DNA of 64,000 bases from Chitinophagales bacterium (lineage in GTDB: Bacteria; Bacteroidota; Bacteroidia; Chitinophagales; CAIOSU01), in contig BPHB01000002.1 of assembly GCA_026003335.1 (NCBI GenBank), forward strand, positions 921,363 through 985,362, read 5' to 3'. Each line of letters starts with the position of its first letter. The stretch's first letter is position 1. Position numbers and translations under genes: made by a program. Shown in pieces: positions 8,361-17,140 of this stretch. The notes beneath the pieces were generated by a model. The model was not told the DNA's origin. It did no database searches and saw only the letters and a list, made by a program, of their open reading frames with translations.

Positions 8361-10463
8361 TCAGGATATCTTACTCCATTTTCTGGCTTTTTGCTGCCGG
8401 GATGCAAGGAAATTTTTTAATGCAGCATGCCGGGGCAGCAACAGGTGGGGGTCAATCTCCAAAATGGCCTGTGCCGCTTTGCGTGCTTCGGTGAGCATGG
8501 CTGCGTCTTTGGTTATGTCGGCTATCCGGAAGTTCATTATCCCACTCTGGCGGGTTCCTTCAATGTCACCCGGGCCGCGCATGTGCATATCGGTTTCCGC
8601 AATCAGAAATCCGTCTTGCGTTTCCACCATGGTTTGCAATCTCTTTTTTGCTTCGGAGGATAGTTTATTGCCACTGACAAGAATACAATAAGACTGGCTC
8701 GCTCCCCGACCCACGCGGCCACGAAGCTGGTGGAGCTGAGAAAGTCCAAAGCGTTCTGCATTTTCTATGACCATCACCGTGGCGTTGGGCACATCCACGC
8801 CCACTTCAATCACTGTGGTGGAAACCATAATCTGGGTTTCTCCCTTAACAAAGCGTTGCATCTCCAGCTCTTTATCTTCCGGTTTCATTCTGCCATGCAA
8901 TACTCCTACACTATATGCAGGAGGAGGAAACTGCCTGATGATCGCTTCATAGCCTTCCATAAGGTTTTTTAAATCCAGCTTTTCAGACTCGTCTATAAGG
9001 GGATACACCACATACACCTGACGCCCCTGCCTAATCTGGTCGCGGAGAAAGCCAAACAAAGCCAGCCGCCTGGATTCATAGATATGCCGTGTGATCACCG
9101 GAGTTCGTCCCGGGGGCAGTTCATCAATGACGGAAACATCCAGATCGCCATATAAGGTCATGGCCAACGTACGGGGGATGGGTGTGGCCGTCATCACCAG
9201 AATATGGGGAGGGTGCTCGCTTTTCTCCCAGAGAGCTGCCCGCTGGGCTACCCCAAAGCGGTGCTGTTCATCAATAACCACCAGCCCGAGATTGTCAAAC
9301 TGAACGGCCTCTTCTATTAGGGCATGCGTGCCAACAGCTATATGTACCTCTCCGGTTTGTAAACCCTGAAGAATGAACTTGCGGGCTTTTCCTTTGACGG
9401 AGCTGGTGATCAGTTCGGTCTTCACCGGCAAGCCAGCAAGCATGGAAGTGATGTTGCGATAATGCTGCTGGGCAAGAATCTCGGTGGGTGCCATCATACA
9501 GCATTGATAGCCGTTGTCCACTGCCATTAACATGGACATGAGAGCAACAATAGTCTTACCACTGCCCACATCGCCCTGTAAGAGACGATTCATTTGCTTG
9601 CCTGAAAGCACATCCTGACGGATTTCTCGCAACACCCGCTTCTGCGCAGCAGTGAGCTCAAACTTAAGATGCTGGTGATAAAACTGATTAAACACATTGC
9701 TGATATTCTGAAAGATATATCCGCTGGCGTGCTGCCTGCGCCCTACTTTCAGTTGCAGGATGCTGACCTGAGATAAAAACAACTCTTCAAACTTCAATCG
9801 TCTGATGGCTTCATTAGCCTCCTTCTCCCCTGGCGGATGATGAATGTATCTTATCGCTTCATACCTGGGTATTAACCTATACTGCTTTCTGACTTCGTCA
9901 GGAAGATTCTCTTTTATTTCATAGGCGGGCAGATCTTCCAGTACCTTCAGCATCATTCGCATGATGCCCTTGCTATCAAGCCCTTTGGCTTTCAGCTTTT
10001 CGGTGCTGGGATATACCGGCTGAAAACCCTGCATTTTTTCAGCTATAGGGGTAGAAGCCGGCTCTATCTCCGGATGCACCAGATTGAGGCGGTTCTGAAA
10101 GTAGGATGGTTTTCCAAAAACGATATATTCGTCACCAACGGAGAGCGCCCGGGTAATCCAGCGAAATCCCTTAAACCACACCAGCTCAATCATTCCCGAA
10201 GAGTCCTGCAATATTCCGCTGAGGCGTTTGCCGGATGCGCCCCCTACTTCACCCAAAGTGATGAGCCGTCCCCGGAGCTGTACGTACTGGGTGTCAGCGG
10301 GTATGTCGCGAATGAGAGTAAACCGTGTACGATCCACATAGCGGAAAGGATAGTGTTGCAACAGGTCTGCTACTGTGAAAATTTGCAATTCCTTTTTCAG
10401 CAGGTCAGCGCGCTGCGGCCCAACTCCTTTTACATACTCTATAGGTCGGTCAAGATAAGCCAA
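8361..10463 (-). CDS. recG: ATP-dependent DNA helicase RecG
   Basis: A 700-residue RecG, the superfamily 2 translocase that remodels stalled forks and branched DNA. It has an N-terminal helix and wedge/OB domain (VQLRGRLITLGE at about 85-95), Walker A GDVGSGKT near residues 297-304, DEQH at 398-401, MTATPIPRTLAMTLYGD, and the C-terminal helicase motifs VSTTVIEVGVDVPNA, QLHQLRGRVGRG and the TRB-like RMRGPGDIEGTRQSG. Length is normal. It lies downstream of gldD on the same strand with a 73-base gap. Confidence 0.96.
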   Translation of the reverse strand: MAYLDRPIEYVKGVGPQRADLLKKELQIFTVADLLQHYPFRYVDRTRFTLIRDIPADTQYVQLRGRLITLGEVGGASGKRLSGILQDSSGMIELVWFKGFRWITRALSVGDEYIVFGKPSYFQNRLNLVHPEIEPASTPIAEKMQGFQPVYPSTEKLKAKGLDSKGIMRMMLKVLEDLPAYEIKENLPDEVRKQYRLIPRYEAIRYIHHPPGEKEANEAIRRLKFEELFLSQVSILQLKVGRRQHASGYIFQNISNVFNQFYHQHLKFELTAAQKRVLREIRQDVLSGKQMNRLLQGDVGSGKTIVALMSMLMAVDNGYQCCMMAPTEILAQQHYRNITSMLAGLPVKTELITSSVKGKARKFILQGLQTGEVHIAVGTHALIEEAVQFDNLGLVVIDEQHRFGVAQRAALWEKSEHPPHILVMTATPIPRTLAMTLYGDLDVSVIDELPPGRTPVITRHIYESRRLALFGFLRDQIRQGRQVYVVYPLIDESEKLDLKNLMEGYEAIIRQFPPPAYSVGVLHGRMKPEDKELEMQRFVKGETQIMVSTTVIEVGVDVPNATVMVIENAERFGLSQLHQLRGRVGRGASQSYCILVSGNKLSSEAKKRLQTMVETQDGFLIAETDMHMRGPGDIEGTRQSGIMNFRIADITKDAAMLTEARKAAQAILEIDPHLLLPRHAALKNFLASRQQKARKWSKIS

Positions 10464-10536
10464 ACCAGAAACTGTTTCATCTAAAATTAGCGCAGGGAAC
10501 TATTACAGAGCAGGCCATATACACTCTGGGGCTGTT

Positions 10537-11157
10537 TCATTTTCCGGATGGCGCTTTTTCCACCCACTGAAAGGTTTCTATCATCACCTGCAGGTCTTGT
10601 TTGATAAACTGAATAACCGGAGCCAATGAGTCTTCATTGGGAATAGCATTGAAATACAAAGCTCCTCGCAAATAATGGTGCACACTATCCGTAAGAAAAA
10701 ACTGCACATTGGATGCGGCATCGCCCCCGATTTCGTAAAGCAGGCCGGAAACACCATGTGTGTTTTTTATCAGGCTTTCGTCAATATATTGTGCTTTGCC
10801 GGTATGCTTGAATGACAACTTATGCGCGTCTTCCAACAGTTTGTAGAGGTTGTTCTGATCGTTAATCGGCTTATAGCTCAAATGCACTTTTGCCCCCAAC
10901 TCCGGAAAGTGGATATCCATCCAGCAGGGGTTTTCCACAGGCTCTCCAAAAAAAAGAGAATCTCTGACAATTTCAGCATATACCGGATATTTAAATGTAA
11001 AAGGGCAACTATCTGAAACATACTGCGAGTATGCTTTCTGAGGCAAATCAATGCGGAAATAACCTCGCGGGCGTGGTGTAGTAGGCTCGTCACATCCATG
11101 CAGCAAGAGCAGCAGGCAAAGCAGGAATAACGTTTTACGTAACGTTCTTTTTATCAT
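10537..11157 (-). CDS. gldD: Gliding motility lipoprotein GldD
   Basis: A 206-residue lipoprotein with signal peptide and lipobox (LLLLHGC, Cys22), followed by the GldD hallmark PRPRGYFRIDLPQKAY and FTFKYPVYAEI. In Flavobacterium johnsoniae GldD is required for gliding and is linked to the type IX secretion/motility machinery. The order ssb-gldE-gldD on one strand is the conserved arrangement known from that organism, which strengthens the call. The start overlaps the end of gldE by 23 bases, consistent with coupled translation. Biochemical role is unknown in the family. Confidence 0.92.
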   Translation of the reverse strand: MIKRTLRKTLFLLCLLLLLHGCDEPTTPRPRGYFRIDLPQKAYSQYVSDSCPFTFKYPVYAEIVRDSLFFGEPVENPCWMDIHFPELGAKVHLSYKPINDQNNLYKLLEDAHKLSFKHTGKAQYIDESLIKNTHGVSGLLYEIGGDAASNVQFFLTDSVHHYLRGALYFNAIPNEDSLAPVIQFIKQDLQVMIETFQWVEKAPSGK

Positions 11158-12493
11158 CTGTACGGGTGATTAATACCTGTTTGACGCGATTTTCTCCGGT
11201 TGAAACTACTTGCAGCGTGAGGTTACCAAAGGTAAAAATTTCATTTTTTGCCGGCATTTTACCGGATAATTCAAGAACAAGTCCTGCTATGGAATCGGTT
11301 CCTGCACTTACCCCTTTAAAAGCGTTTTCCGGCAGCCCCATTATTGTCTGCACGGATATCAGAGGAACCCTCGCGTCAAAGAGATACGTCTTCTCATTAA
11401 TTTTTTCGACTTTACCCTCTTCGGGGACATCATACTCGTCACGGATGTCACCGATAATTTCTTCCAGAATATCTTCCAAGGTGATGAGTCCTGAAACCCC
11501 TCCATATTCATCAACGGCAATAAGCAGGTGTACGCCTTTCTGCTGGATTTCCTTAAGCAGGGCATCAATTTTTTTCGTTTCCGGAGTAAAGACTGGCGTT
11601 CTCAACAAACGATGCCATTTAAAGTCAGCAGGTTCTTCGAGATAGTTAAGCAGGTCCTTTACGTAAAGAATGCCGATGATATTATCCAGATTATCGCGGT
11701 AAACCGGAATGCGTGAGTAGCCGGCTTCTTTGACCATTTGCAGTAATTCTTGGTAATTAATACTGTCATCTATGGCAAAGATATCCACACGGGGGCGCAT
11801 GATTTGTTTCACTGTGATGTCTCCGAAGCGCACAATGCTCTTGAGGATTTTTACTTCGTGTCCGGACGTGGTAGAGTCGGAAGTCAGGTCAATAGCCTGC
11901 TCCAGCTCCTGCTGGCTAAAGGCAGTGTAGCCCCGGTTTTTAAGTCGCTTTTCAATAAATGCCGTGGAGGAACTCAGTAAAAAACTGAAGGGATACAACA
12001 ATCGCCCGGCTATGGTCAGCGGTACAGCCATCAACCGTGCAATTTGCATATTGGCTTTGGTAGCATATACCTTGGGCAACACCTCTCCAAAAAGCACAAT
12101 GAAAAAGGTTACGCCCAGTACATTGATTAAAAACCCCAGCAAGGGACGCTGTGAAAAATCAAATGTATGTTGAAACAGATAATATGATAAAATTACTATG
12201 GCCACATTGATCAGGCTATTGCAGATCAGAATTGTAGATAGCAACTGCTGAGGGTTGGACAACAGTACAAGTATCATACGTGCAAAGCGGTCTTTTCTCT
12301 GGCGCAATTGCCTTATTTCTTTTTCGCTGAGAGAAAAGTAAGATACCTCTGAAGCGGATACCAGGCCTGAAGCGAGAATAAGTATAAAAAAGAAAATACT
12401 GGCGATAATAATCGGCATAGGATCACCTGCCGTTATTACTGCTGCCACACTGATTATCTGGTGCGTACTGTCACCGCAACTTTCCTCTTCCAA
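11135..12493 (-). CDS. gldE: Gliding motility-associated protein GldE (CorC/CNNM-type)
   Basis: A 452-residue membrane protein with a DUF21/CNNM transmembrane domain (about residues 25-200), a pair of CBS domains (about 215-345, starting IMRPRVDIFAID) and a C-terminal CorC/HlyC transporter-associated domain (about 355-440). CorC relatives take part in magnesium/cobalt transport; in Bacteroidota the version beside gldD is GldE, which in F. johnsoniae partly compensates for gldD defects. It lies 25 bases after ssb and overlaps gldD. The first 25 residues before the hydrophobic PMPIIIASIFFFILIL may be non-native; an internal ATG of PMPII could be the start. Confidence 0.9.
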   Translation of the reverse strand: MEEESCGDSTHQIISVAAVITAGDPMPIIIASIFFFILILASGLVSASEVSYFSLSEKEIRQLRQRKDRFARMILVLLSNPQQLLSTILICNSLINVAIVILSYYLFQHTFDFSQRPLLGFLINVLGVTFFIVLFGEVLPKVYATKANMQIARLMAVPLTIAGRLLYPFSFLLSSSTAFIEKRLKNRGYTAFSQQELEQAIDLTSDSTTSGHEVKILKSIVRFGDITVKQIMRPRVDIFAIDDSINYQELLQMVKEAGYSRIPVYRDNLDNIIGILYVKDLLNYLEEPADFKWHRLLRTPVFTPETKKIDALLKEIQQKGVHLLIAVDEYGGVSGLITLEDILEEIIGDIRDEYDVPEEGKVEKINEKTYLFDARVPLISVQTIMGLPENAFKGVSAGTDSIAGLVLELSGKMPAKNEIFTFGNLTLQVVSTGENRVKQVLITRTDDKKNVT

Positions 12494-12518
12494 AGCGGCA
12501 AAACTTAATCTGCATTAC

Positions 12519-12950
12519 TCAGAAGGGAAGGTCATCGCCCTGCGAGTCATCCGGCTCAACGACTTCCTCAGCAGGCGACACATTGGCTGAGCTCACATTA
12601 CTATTGCTGTTGTCTTCCTTCTTGTCCAGCATAATGAAATTGTCCGCAACAATTTCAGTTGTGTACTTTTTCTCTCCTGTTTGCTTGTCTTCCCATGAGC
12701 GGGTGCGAATCTTACCCTCCAGGTAGATTCGGCTGCCTTTCTTCAGATAGTCCTCGGCAATTTTAGCCAAACCTCTCCAGGCTACGATATTGTGCCATTC
12801 GGTCTGGTCAATCCGTTTGCCGTCTTTATCTTTATAGGAGTCATTCGTTGCAAGGGTAAAGCGGGCTACACTGACATTATTGTCCAGATACTGGATATCA
12901 GGGTCCTTGCCCAGATTTCCAACTAGAATCACTTTGTTTACACCTCTCAT
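12519..12950 (-). CDS. ssb: Single-stranded DNA-binding protein
   Basis: A 143-residue SSB with an OB fold at residues 1-105 (MRGVNKVILVGNLGKDPDI, FTLATND, TEWHNIVAWRGLAKIAEDYLKKGS, YLEGKIRTRSW) and an acidic tail ending DDSQGDDLPF, the classical protein-interaction tip. It coats ssDNA in replication and repair. It is the first gene of ssb-gldE-gldD. A TAnnTTTG promoter element precedes it by 34 bases, and a structured inverted repeat lies between it and batA. Confidence 0.97.
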   Translation of the reverse strand: MRGVNKVILVGNLGKDPDIQYLDNNVSVARFTLATNDSYKDKDGKRIDQTEWHNIVAWRGLAKIAEDYLKKGSRIYLEGKIRTRSWEDKQTGEKKYTTEIVADNFIMLDKKEDNSNSNVSSANVSPAEEVVEPDDSQGDDLPF

Positions 12951-12984
12951 GATTGTATTTTTTAGTTGTTCCTGTATTGAAAAG

Positions 12985-12992
12985 CAAAACTA
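12985..12992 (-). promoter_or_regulatory. Candidate -7 promoter element for ssb-gldE-gldD
   Basis: The minus strand reads TAGTTTTG, 34 bases before the ssb ATG. At 19 bases upstream the -33 position reads TTTT, one base from TTTG. This would start ssb transcription downstream of the inverted repeat at 13015-13085. Confidence 0.42.
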
Positions 12993-13011
12993 AATATCGT
13001 TTTTTTTCATT

Positions 13012-13085
13012 AAAAACCCAAACCATAAACTTTGGCTTTCAGGAGCCGGATGGGCGAGCGATCCTCATCAGGAAAAGTTTGGGTT
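13012..13085 (-). terminator. Branched inverted repeat with T-run after batA (possible terminator or structured RNA)
   Basis: On the minus strand AACCCAAAC (13077-13085) pairs perfectly over 9 bases with GTTTGGGTT (13015-13023), followed at once by T residues. The 53-base interior can form two further small hairpins, TCCT-GATG-AGGA and GGCT-N6-AGCC, giving a three-way-junction shape. It begins at the batA stop codon. The long closing loop is unusual for an intrinsic terminator, so I rate function as uncertain. Confidence 0.4.
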
Positions 13086-14086
13086 CAGGGTAAACTACGC
13101 AAAAACACATAGCGGAGAGTAAGCTCCAACAGCAACAGAATCAAAGCAGCCAGGGCAAAAGGGTAAAACTCTTCTGAAACGCGCTGTATAGATGCAACCT
13201 GAATAATGGAGCGCTCCAGCTGATCAATTTCCTGAAAAATCTTGCGCAGGCTTTGGTTGTCGGTTGCCCGGAAATATTTGCCTCCGGTTCGGACAGCAAT
13301 TTCCCTGAGTAGTTTTTCGTCAATGCGTACTTCAACGTTCTGATAGATGGTGCGCCCTCCATATTGAAAGGGGAAGGGTGCTGTGCCGATAGTACCTACA
13401 CCTATAGTGTACACCCGTACCCCGAATTGCTGAGCCAACTCGGTTGCCGTCAACGGGTCAATAAAACCGGCATTATTTTCTCCATCGGTAATCAGGATAA
13501 TCACCTTGCTTTTTGCTTCGCTTTCACGAAGCCTGTTTACCGCATTGGCCAGTCCCATGCCTATAGCTGTGCCATCTTCCACCAGTCCTTCCTTCAGCTC
13601 GGTGATTAATTTTTTAAGCATGTTATGGTCGGTAGTCAGCGGACATTGAGTGAAACTTTCTCCGGCAAACACAACCAAACCCATGCGGTCATTAGGACGG
13701 CCGCTGATGAAGTCAGTTGCAAGCTTCTTGGCAGCCTCCAGGCGGTCGGGTTGCAGGTCGCGCGCTTTCATGCTGCCGGAAATATCCAGAGCAAGAATAA
13801 TGTCTATTCCTTCGGTGGAAATGTTCTCTTCCTTGAGGGTAGATTGCGGGCGTGCAAAGGCAACCACAATCATGGCAAAAGCCAGTGAGCGCAACAAGGG
13901 CAGCAGCAGCTTCAGCCGACCACGCAGGGATGAACCAAGCGTCAGAAATGCCTCAGCGGAGGAGAGCCTGAACTCCGGATATATTTTTTTATACCGCCAG
14001 GCATACCATATCCAGAACACAACCGGCACGGCCAGCAGCAGGAAAGCCTTCGGATTGGCAAACGTGATGTTGTTCCAGAATGTCAT
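13085..14086 (-). CDS. batA: BatA-type von Willebrand factor A membrane protein
   Basis: A 333-residue protein with two N-terminal hydrophobic helices, a VWA domain (about 90-290) with an intact MIDAS metal site (ALDISGSMK near residue 100 and ITDGENNAG), and a C-terminal membrane helix. This is the layout of BatA proteins of the Bacteroidota aerotolerance (Bat) locus, which act beside MoxR ATPases. It overlaps the upstream BatD-like gene by 4 bases. batB, batC and a full batD do not follow; the next gene is ssb, so the locus is short. Confidence 0.88.
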   Translation of the reverse strand: MTFWNNITFANPKAFLLLAVPVVFWIWYAWRYKKIYPEFRLSSAEAFLTLGSSLRGRLKLLLPLLRSLAFAMIVVAFARPQSTLKEENISTEGIDIILALDISGSMKARDLQPDRLEAAKKLATDFISGRPNDRMGLVVFAGESFTQCPLTTDHNMLKKLITELKEGLVEDGTAIGMGLANAVNRLRESEAKSKVIILITDGENNAGFIDPLTATELAQQFGVRVYTIGVGTIGTAPFPFQYGGRTIYQNVEVRIDEKLLREIAVRTGGKYFRATDNQSLRKIFQEIDQLERSIIQVASIQRVSEEFYPFALAALILLLLELTLRYVFLRSLP

Positions 14087-15054
14087 GAGACCTGTTCTTC
14101 AATAATCTGGTTTTCGGACTGCTGGTTTGTTTGCGTGCTTTTCACAAAATACACCATGCTGTCCATGATTTTTTTATGTTCATCAGGCAATGGACTTGCC
14201 TTGGCAAATTTTACAAAGTCAGCCGTTCTCAGGGCACGTGCAAGTTCTTCAAAAAGCTGTCTGTTCAGGGCAAACGAGGTCAACTGCTGCAGAATCTCTT
14301 CGGTTGTAGATTCCAGGGCAAGGATATTATAACGCCCTTCCAGATATTGGCGGATGATTTCGGAGAGCTCAGAGTAGTAGGCTTTCACTTCCCCTTGTTG
14401 CCATAATTTTTTTTCTTCCAGTTGCCGCAAACGCTCCAGAGCAATCACATGGGGCGGATCTTTTCTTACAAAACGTTTGATGACCGCAGGCTTCTTTTTG
14501 CGGTATTTGAAATAAAGCAGCACTCCGGCCAACAGCGCCAGGATGAGCGCCCCCAGGAACAATTCCATGATGATTTCCCGGATGATAAAGGGCATCTTCA
14601 GCGGCTCTTTGATGGGCTTAAATCCTGCCGTAGTATCAATGTCAATACCTCTGACGGTAAGCAGATAGGGCTCAGTATGCACTACCTGAAAAGAATCCAA
14701 GTTTTTGTCACGGTAGCGGATAGCCACTGGAGGAATGATGTAATACCCTGAATCAAAAGCCGTCAAAAGATAAGAGCGTGTTTCGTAGTACATACCTGAT
14801 TTCCTGACAGTATCTACAGGTGAAACCGATACAATCTCTATTTCCCTTATGCTATCTACTTTTATAGACTTGCCCAGCTCAGGCCAGATGACCTGTGTAC
14901 CCTCATCGTGCACCACGCGGATGGAGAAGTTTACCTGGTCACCCATGAGGATAATGCTGGTATCCAGCCTGGAGCTGACCGATATAGGAGAAGCGGCTCC
15001 GGTTTGTGATCGGAGGACCCACAGCAGAACGATAAATAGCATCATCCTCTTCAT
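14083..15054 (-). CDS. BatD-like membrane-anchored protein of the MoxR/Bat locus
   Basis: A 323-residue protein with a signal peptide (FIVLLWVLRSQTGAA), an all-beta periplasmic region (about 22-160) resembling the Ig-like repeats of BatD, one transmembrane helix near residues 170-188 (LFLGALILALLAGVLLYF), a basic stretch (KYRKKKPAVIKRF) and a cytoplasmic helical domain. This topology is that of the hypothetical protein usually found between DUF58 and batA genes. It overlaps both neighbours by 4 bases. Function is unknown; a role in presenting substrates to the MoxR-VWA pair is inference only. Confidence 0.7.
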   Translation of the reverse strand: MKRMMLFIVLLWVLRSQTGAASPISVSSRLDTSIILMGDQVNFSIRVVHDEGTQVIWPELGKSIKVDSIREIEIVSVSPVDTVRKSGMYYETRSYLLTAFDSGYYIIPPVAIRYRDKNLDSFQVVHTEPYLLTVRGIDIDTTAGFKPIKEPLKMPFIIREIIMELFLGALILALLAGVLLYFKYRKKKPAVIKRFVRKDPPHVIALERLRQLEEKKLWQQGEVKAYYSELSEIIRQYLEGRYNILALESTTEEILQQLTSFALNRQLFEELARALRTADFVKFAKASPLPDEHKKIMDSMVYFVKSTQTNQQSENQIIEEQVS

Positions 15055-15926
15055 CTGCGGAGTTCCCTTTTGCGGAAAAATTTTATTAAAGCATTTACAT
15101 ACGATTCATCGGTGCGGATATGAATCAGGTCAGCTCCGCTTTTGAGGAAAGCCTGTCGGCACTTTTCGGTGACGGCTTCGTAGTGCTGCTGATAATGTTT
15201 TCGCACCTTTGCGGATGCGGTGTCTATCCATAACAAATTCCCGCTCTCGGCATCTTTAACGCGGATTAGTCCTACATCAGGCAGCCGGGTTTCCAGAGGA
15301 TCGTATATCCTGATACCCACCACATCGTGCCTGCGATGGGCAATGCTCAGCGCATCCTGAAAATCCGGAGCAAAAAAGTCTGAAAGGATAAATGAAATGC
15401 TCCGCTTCTTCATCACATTGTTCAGATAGCGCAATGCCTCGGTTATGTTAGTGCCAGTGCCTGATGCAGGAAAATTGATAAGCTCACGAATGATTCTCAG
15501 GATATGGAAACGTCCCTTTTTAGGCGGTATAAATTTTTCGATTGTATTGCTGAAGAAGATTACGCCTACCTTATCATTGTTGTTAATAGCCGAAAAAGCC
15601 AGCACAGCACAGATTTCCGTTATCATTTCATTTTTAAACCGGCCTGCTGTTCCGAAGAATGCAGAGCGGCTAACATCCACCAACAGCATCACGGTAAGCT
15701 CTCGCTCTTCTTCAAATACTTTGACAAAAGGATGATTGAACCGTGCGGTAACATTCCAGTCAATTGCCCGGATATCATCTCCGAACTGATACTCCCGCAC
15801 TTCACTGAATGACATGCCTCGTCCTTTGAAGACCGTGTGGTATTCTCCGGAAAAAATGTGATTGGAGAGACCTTTGGTCTTGATTTCAATTTTCCGTACT
15901 TTTTTGATTATCTCCTGAGGTTCCAT
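15051..15926 (-). CDS. DUF58 (VWA-like) protein of the MoxR/Bat locus
   Basis: A 291-residue soluble protein with the DUF58 signature GMSFSEVREYQFGDDIRAIDWNVTARF followed by a VWA-like domain with VDVSRSAFFG. DUF58 proteins are encoded next to MoxR AAA+ ATPases in nearly all Bacteroidota and are thought to serve as their VWA-type partner in complex maturation. It lies 93 bases after moxR and overlaps the BatD-like gene by 4 bases. The family is clear; the molecular target is unknown. Confidence 0.9.
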   Translation of the reverse strand: MEPQEIIKKVRKIEIKTKGLSNHIFSGEYHTVFKGRGMSFSEVREYQFGDDIRAIDWNVTARFNHPFVKVFEEERELTVMLLVDVSRSAFFGTAGRFKNEMITEICAVLAFSAINNNDKVGVIFFSNTIEKFIPPKKGRFHILRIIRELINFPASGTGTNITEALRYLNNVMKKRSISFILSDFFAPDFQDALSIAHRRHDVVGIRIYDPLETRLPDVGLIRVKDAESGNLLWIDTASAKVRKHYQQHYEAVTEKCRQAFLKSGADLIHIRTDESYVNALIKFFRKRELRR

Positions 15927-16019
15927 AAACGATACCGCGGATAAGCGCCTTCGCAGAAAGATATGCCTTTGCTGGCGATCATGCTGCCACTATACAGCAG
16001 GCTCTCCCATATATTTTTA

Positions 16020-17024
16020 TCATGGCACTTCCACTTTGTTCAATATCTCGCTGATGATTTCTTCACTGGTTATATTTTCAGCCTCGGCTTCATAAGTTAC
16101 TCCGATGCGATGGCGGAGCACATCATAGCACACCGCTCTTACGTCTTCGGGAATCACATAACCGCGGTGTTTGATAAAGGCAAAGGCTTTGGAGGCCAGG
16201 GCAAGGCTGATACTCGCCCGGGGAGATCCCCCGTAGCTTATAAGCGGTTTTAACTTTTCCAGTTTAAATTTCTCCGGGTAGCGGGTTGCAAACACTATGT
16301 CCAGGATGTAATGCTCTATCTTTTCATCCATGTATACTTCACGAATAACTTCGCGCGCACGCAGAATGCTTCTGGGATCCACCACCGGCTTGATTTCAAC
16401 GGGGGTTTCATTGACATTTCTGCGCATAATCAAACGTTCATCGTCCCGCTCGGGATAGGAAATAACCACTTTGAGCATGAAACGGTCAACCTGGGCCTCC
16501 GGGAGGGGATAGGTACCTTCCTGTTCAATGGGATTTTGCGTGGCTAACACCAAAAAAGGCTCATCAAGCCTGTAGGTATGGTCACCGATGGTTACCTGCC
16601 GCTCCTGCATAGCCTGCAGAAGAGCACTTTGCACTTTGGCGGGGGCACGGTTTATTTCATCGGCCAGAATGAAGTTGGCGAATATCGGACCCTTTTTCAC
16701 TGTGAACTCATGCGTCTGCGGATTATACACCATGGTACCGATGAGGTCGGCCGGCAACAAATCGGGAGTAAACTGAATACGGTTGAACTTTGCATGTATG
16801 GCCTGAGCCAAAGACTTTATGGCCAGAGTTTTTGCCAGGCCAGGCACCCCTTCCAACAGGATGTGTCCCTGGGCAAGCAGCCCCAGCAACAGTCTTTCCA
16901 GCATGTATTTCTGTCCAACAATCTGCTTACCCAGCTCCAGATGTAATAACTCTACAAATGCACTCTCTTTCTGAATCTTCTCATTCAACGCTCTGATATC
17001 GGTGCCCGTCATTATGGTTTCCAT
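16020..17024 (-). CDS. MoxR-family AAA+ ATPase
   Basis: A 334-residue MoxR ATPase with Walker A GVPGLAKT near residue 60, Walker B FILADEINRAPAKVQSALLQAMQE, sensor 1 FLVLATQNPIEQEGTYPLPEAQVDRF and a C-terminal lid with GGSPRASI (sensor 2). MoxR ATPases act as chaperones that mature protein complexes with VWA partners, here DUF58 and BatA encoded downstream. It heads the moxR-DUF58-batD-like-batA operon and has a promoter match 53 bases upstream. A second ATG five codons in is an alternative start. Confidence 0.95.
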   Translation of the reverse strand: METIMTGTDIRALNEKIQKESAFVELLHLELGKQIVGQKYMLERLLLGLLAQGHILLEGVPGLAKTLAIKSLAQAIHAKFNRIQFTPDLLPADLIGTMVYNPQTHEFTVKKGPIFANFILADEINRAPAKVQSALLQAMQERQVTIGDHTYRLDEPFLVLATQNPIEQEGTYPLPEAQVDRFMLKVVISYPERDDERLIMRRNVNETPVEIKPVVDPRSILRAREVIREVYMDEKIEHYILDIVFATRYPEKFKLEKLKPLISYGGSPRASISLALASKAFAFIKHRGYVIPEDVRAVCYDVLRHRIGVTYEAEAENITSEEIISEILNKVEVP

Positions 17025-17076
17025 AGAAGTGTGTATTTACTTACTTATTTTATTATTATAAGATTTACAGCGCTTT

Positions 17077-17107
17077 CAAAGTTAATTGCCCCTTGTAGGG
17101 ATGCAAG
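17077..17107 (-). promoter_or_regulatory. Promoter of the moxR-bat operon
   Basis: Minus strand: TAACTTTG (17077-17084) as -7 element, with CTTG (17104-17107), one base from TTTG, at a 19-base spacing. Lies 53 bases before the moxR ATG. Confidence 0.52.
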
Positions 17108-17140
17108 TTAATTAATGTTAAGCTCCCGATATGTAAGTGG

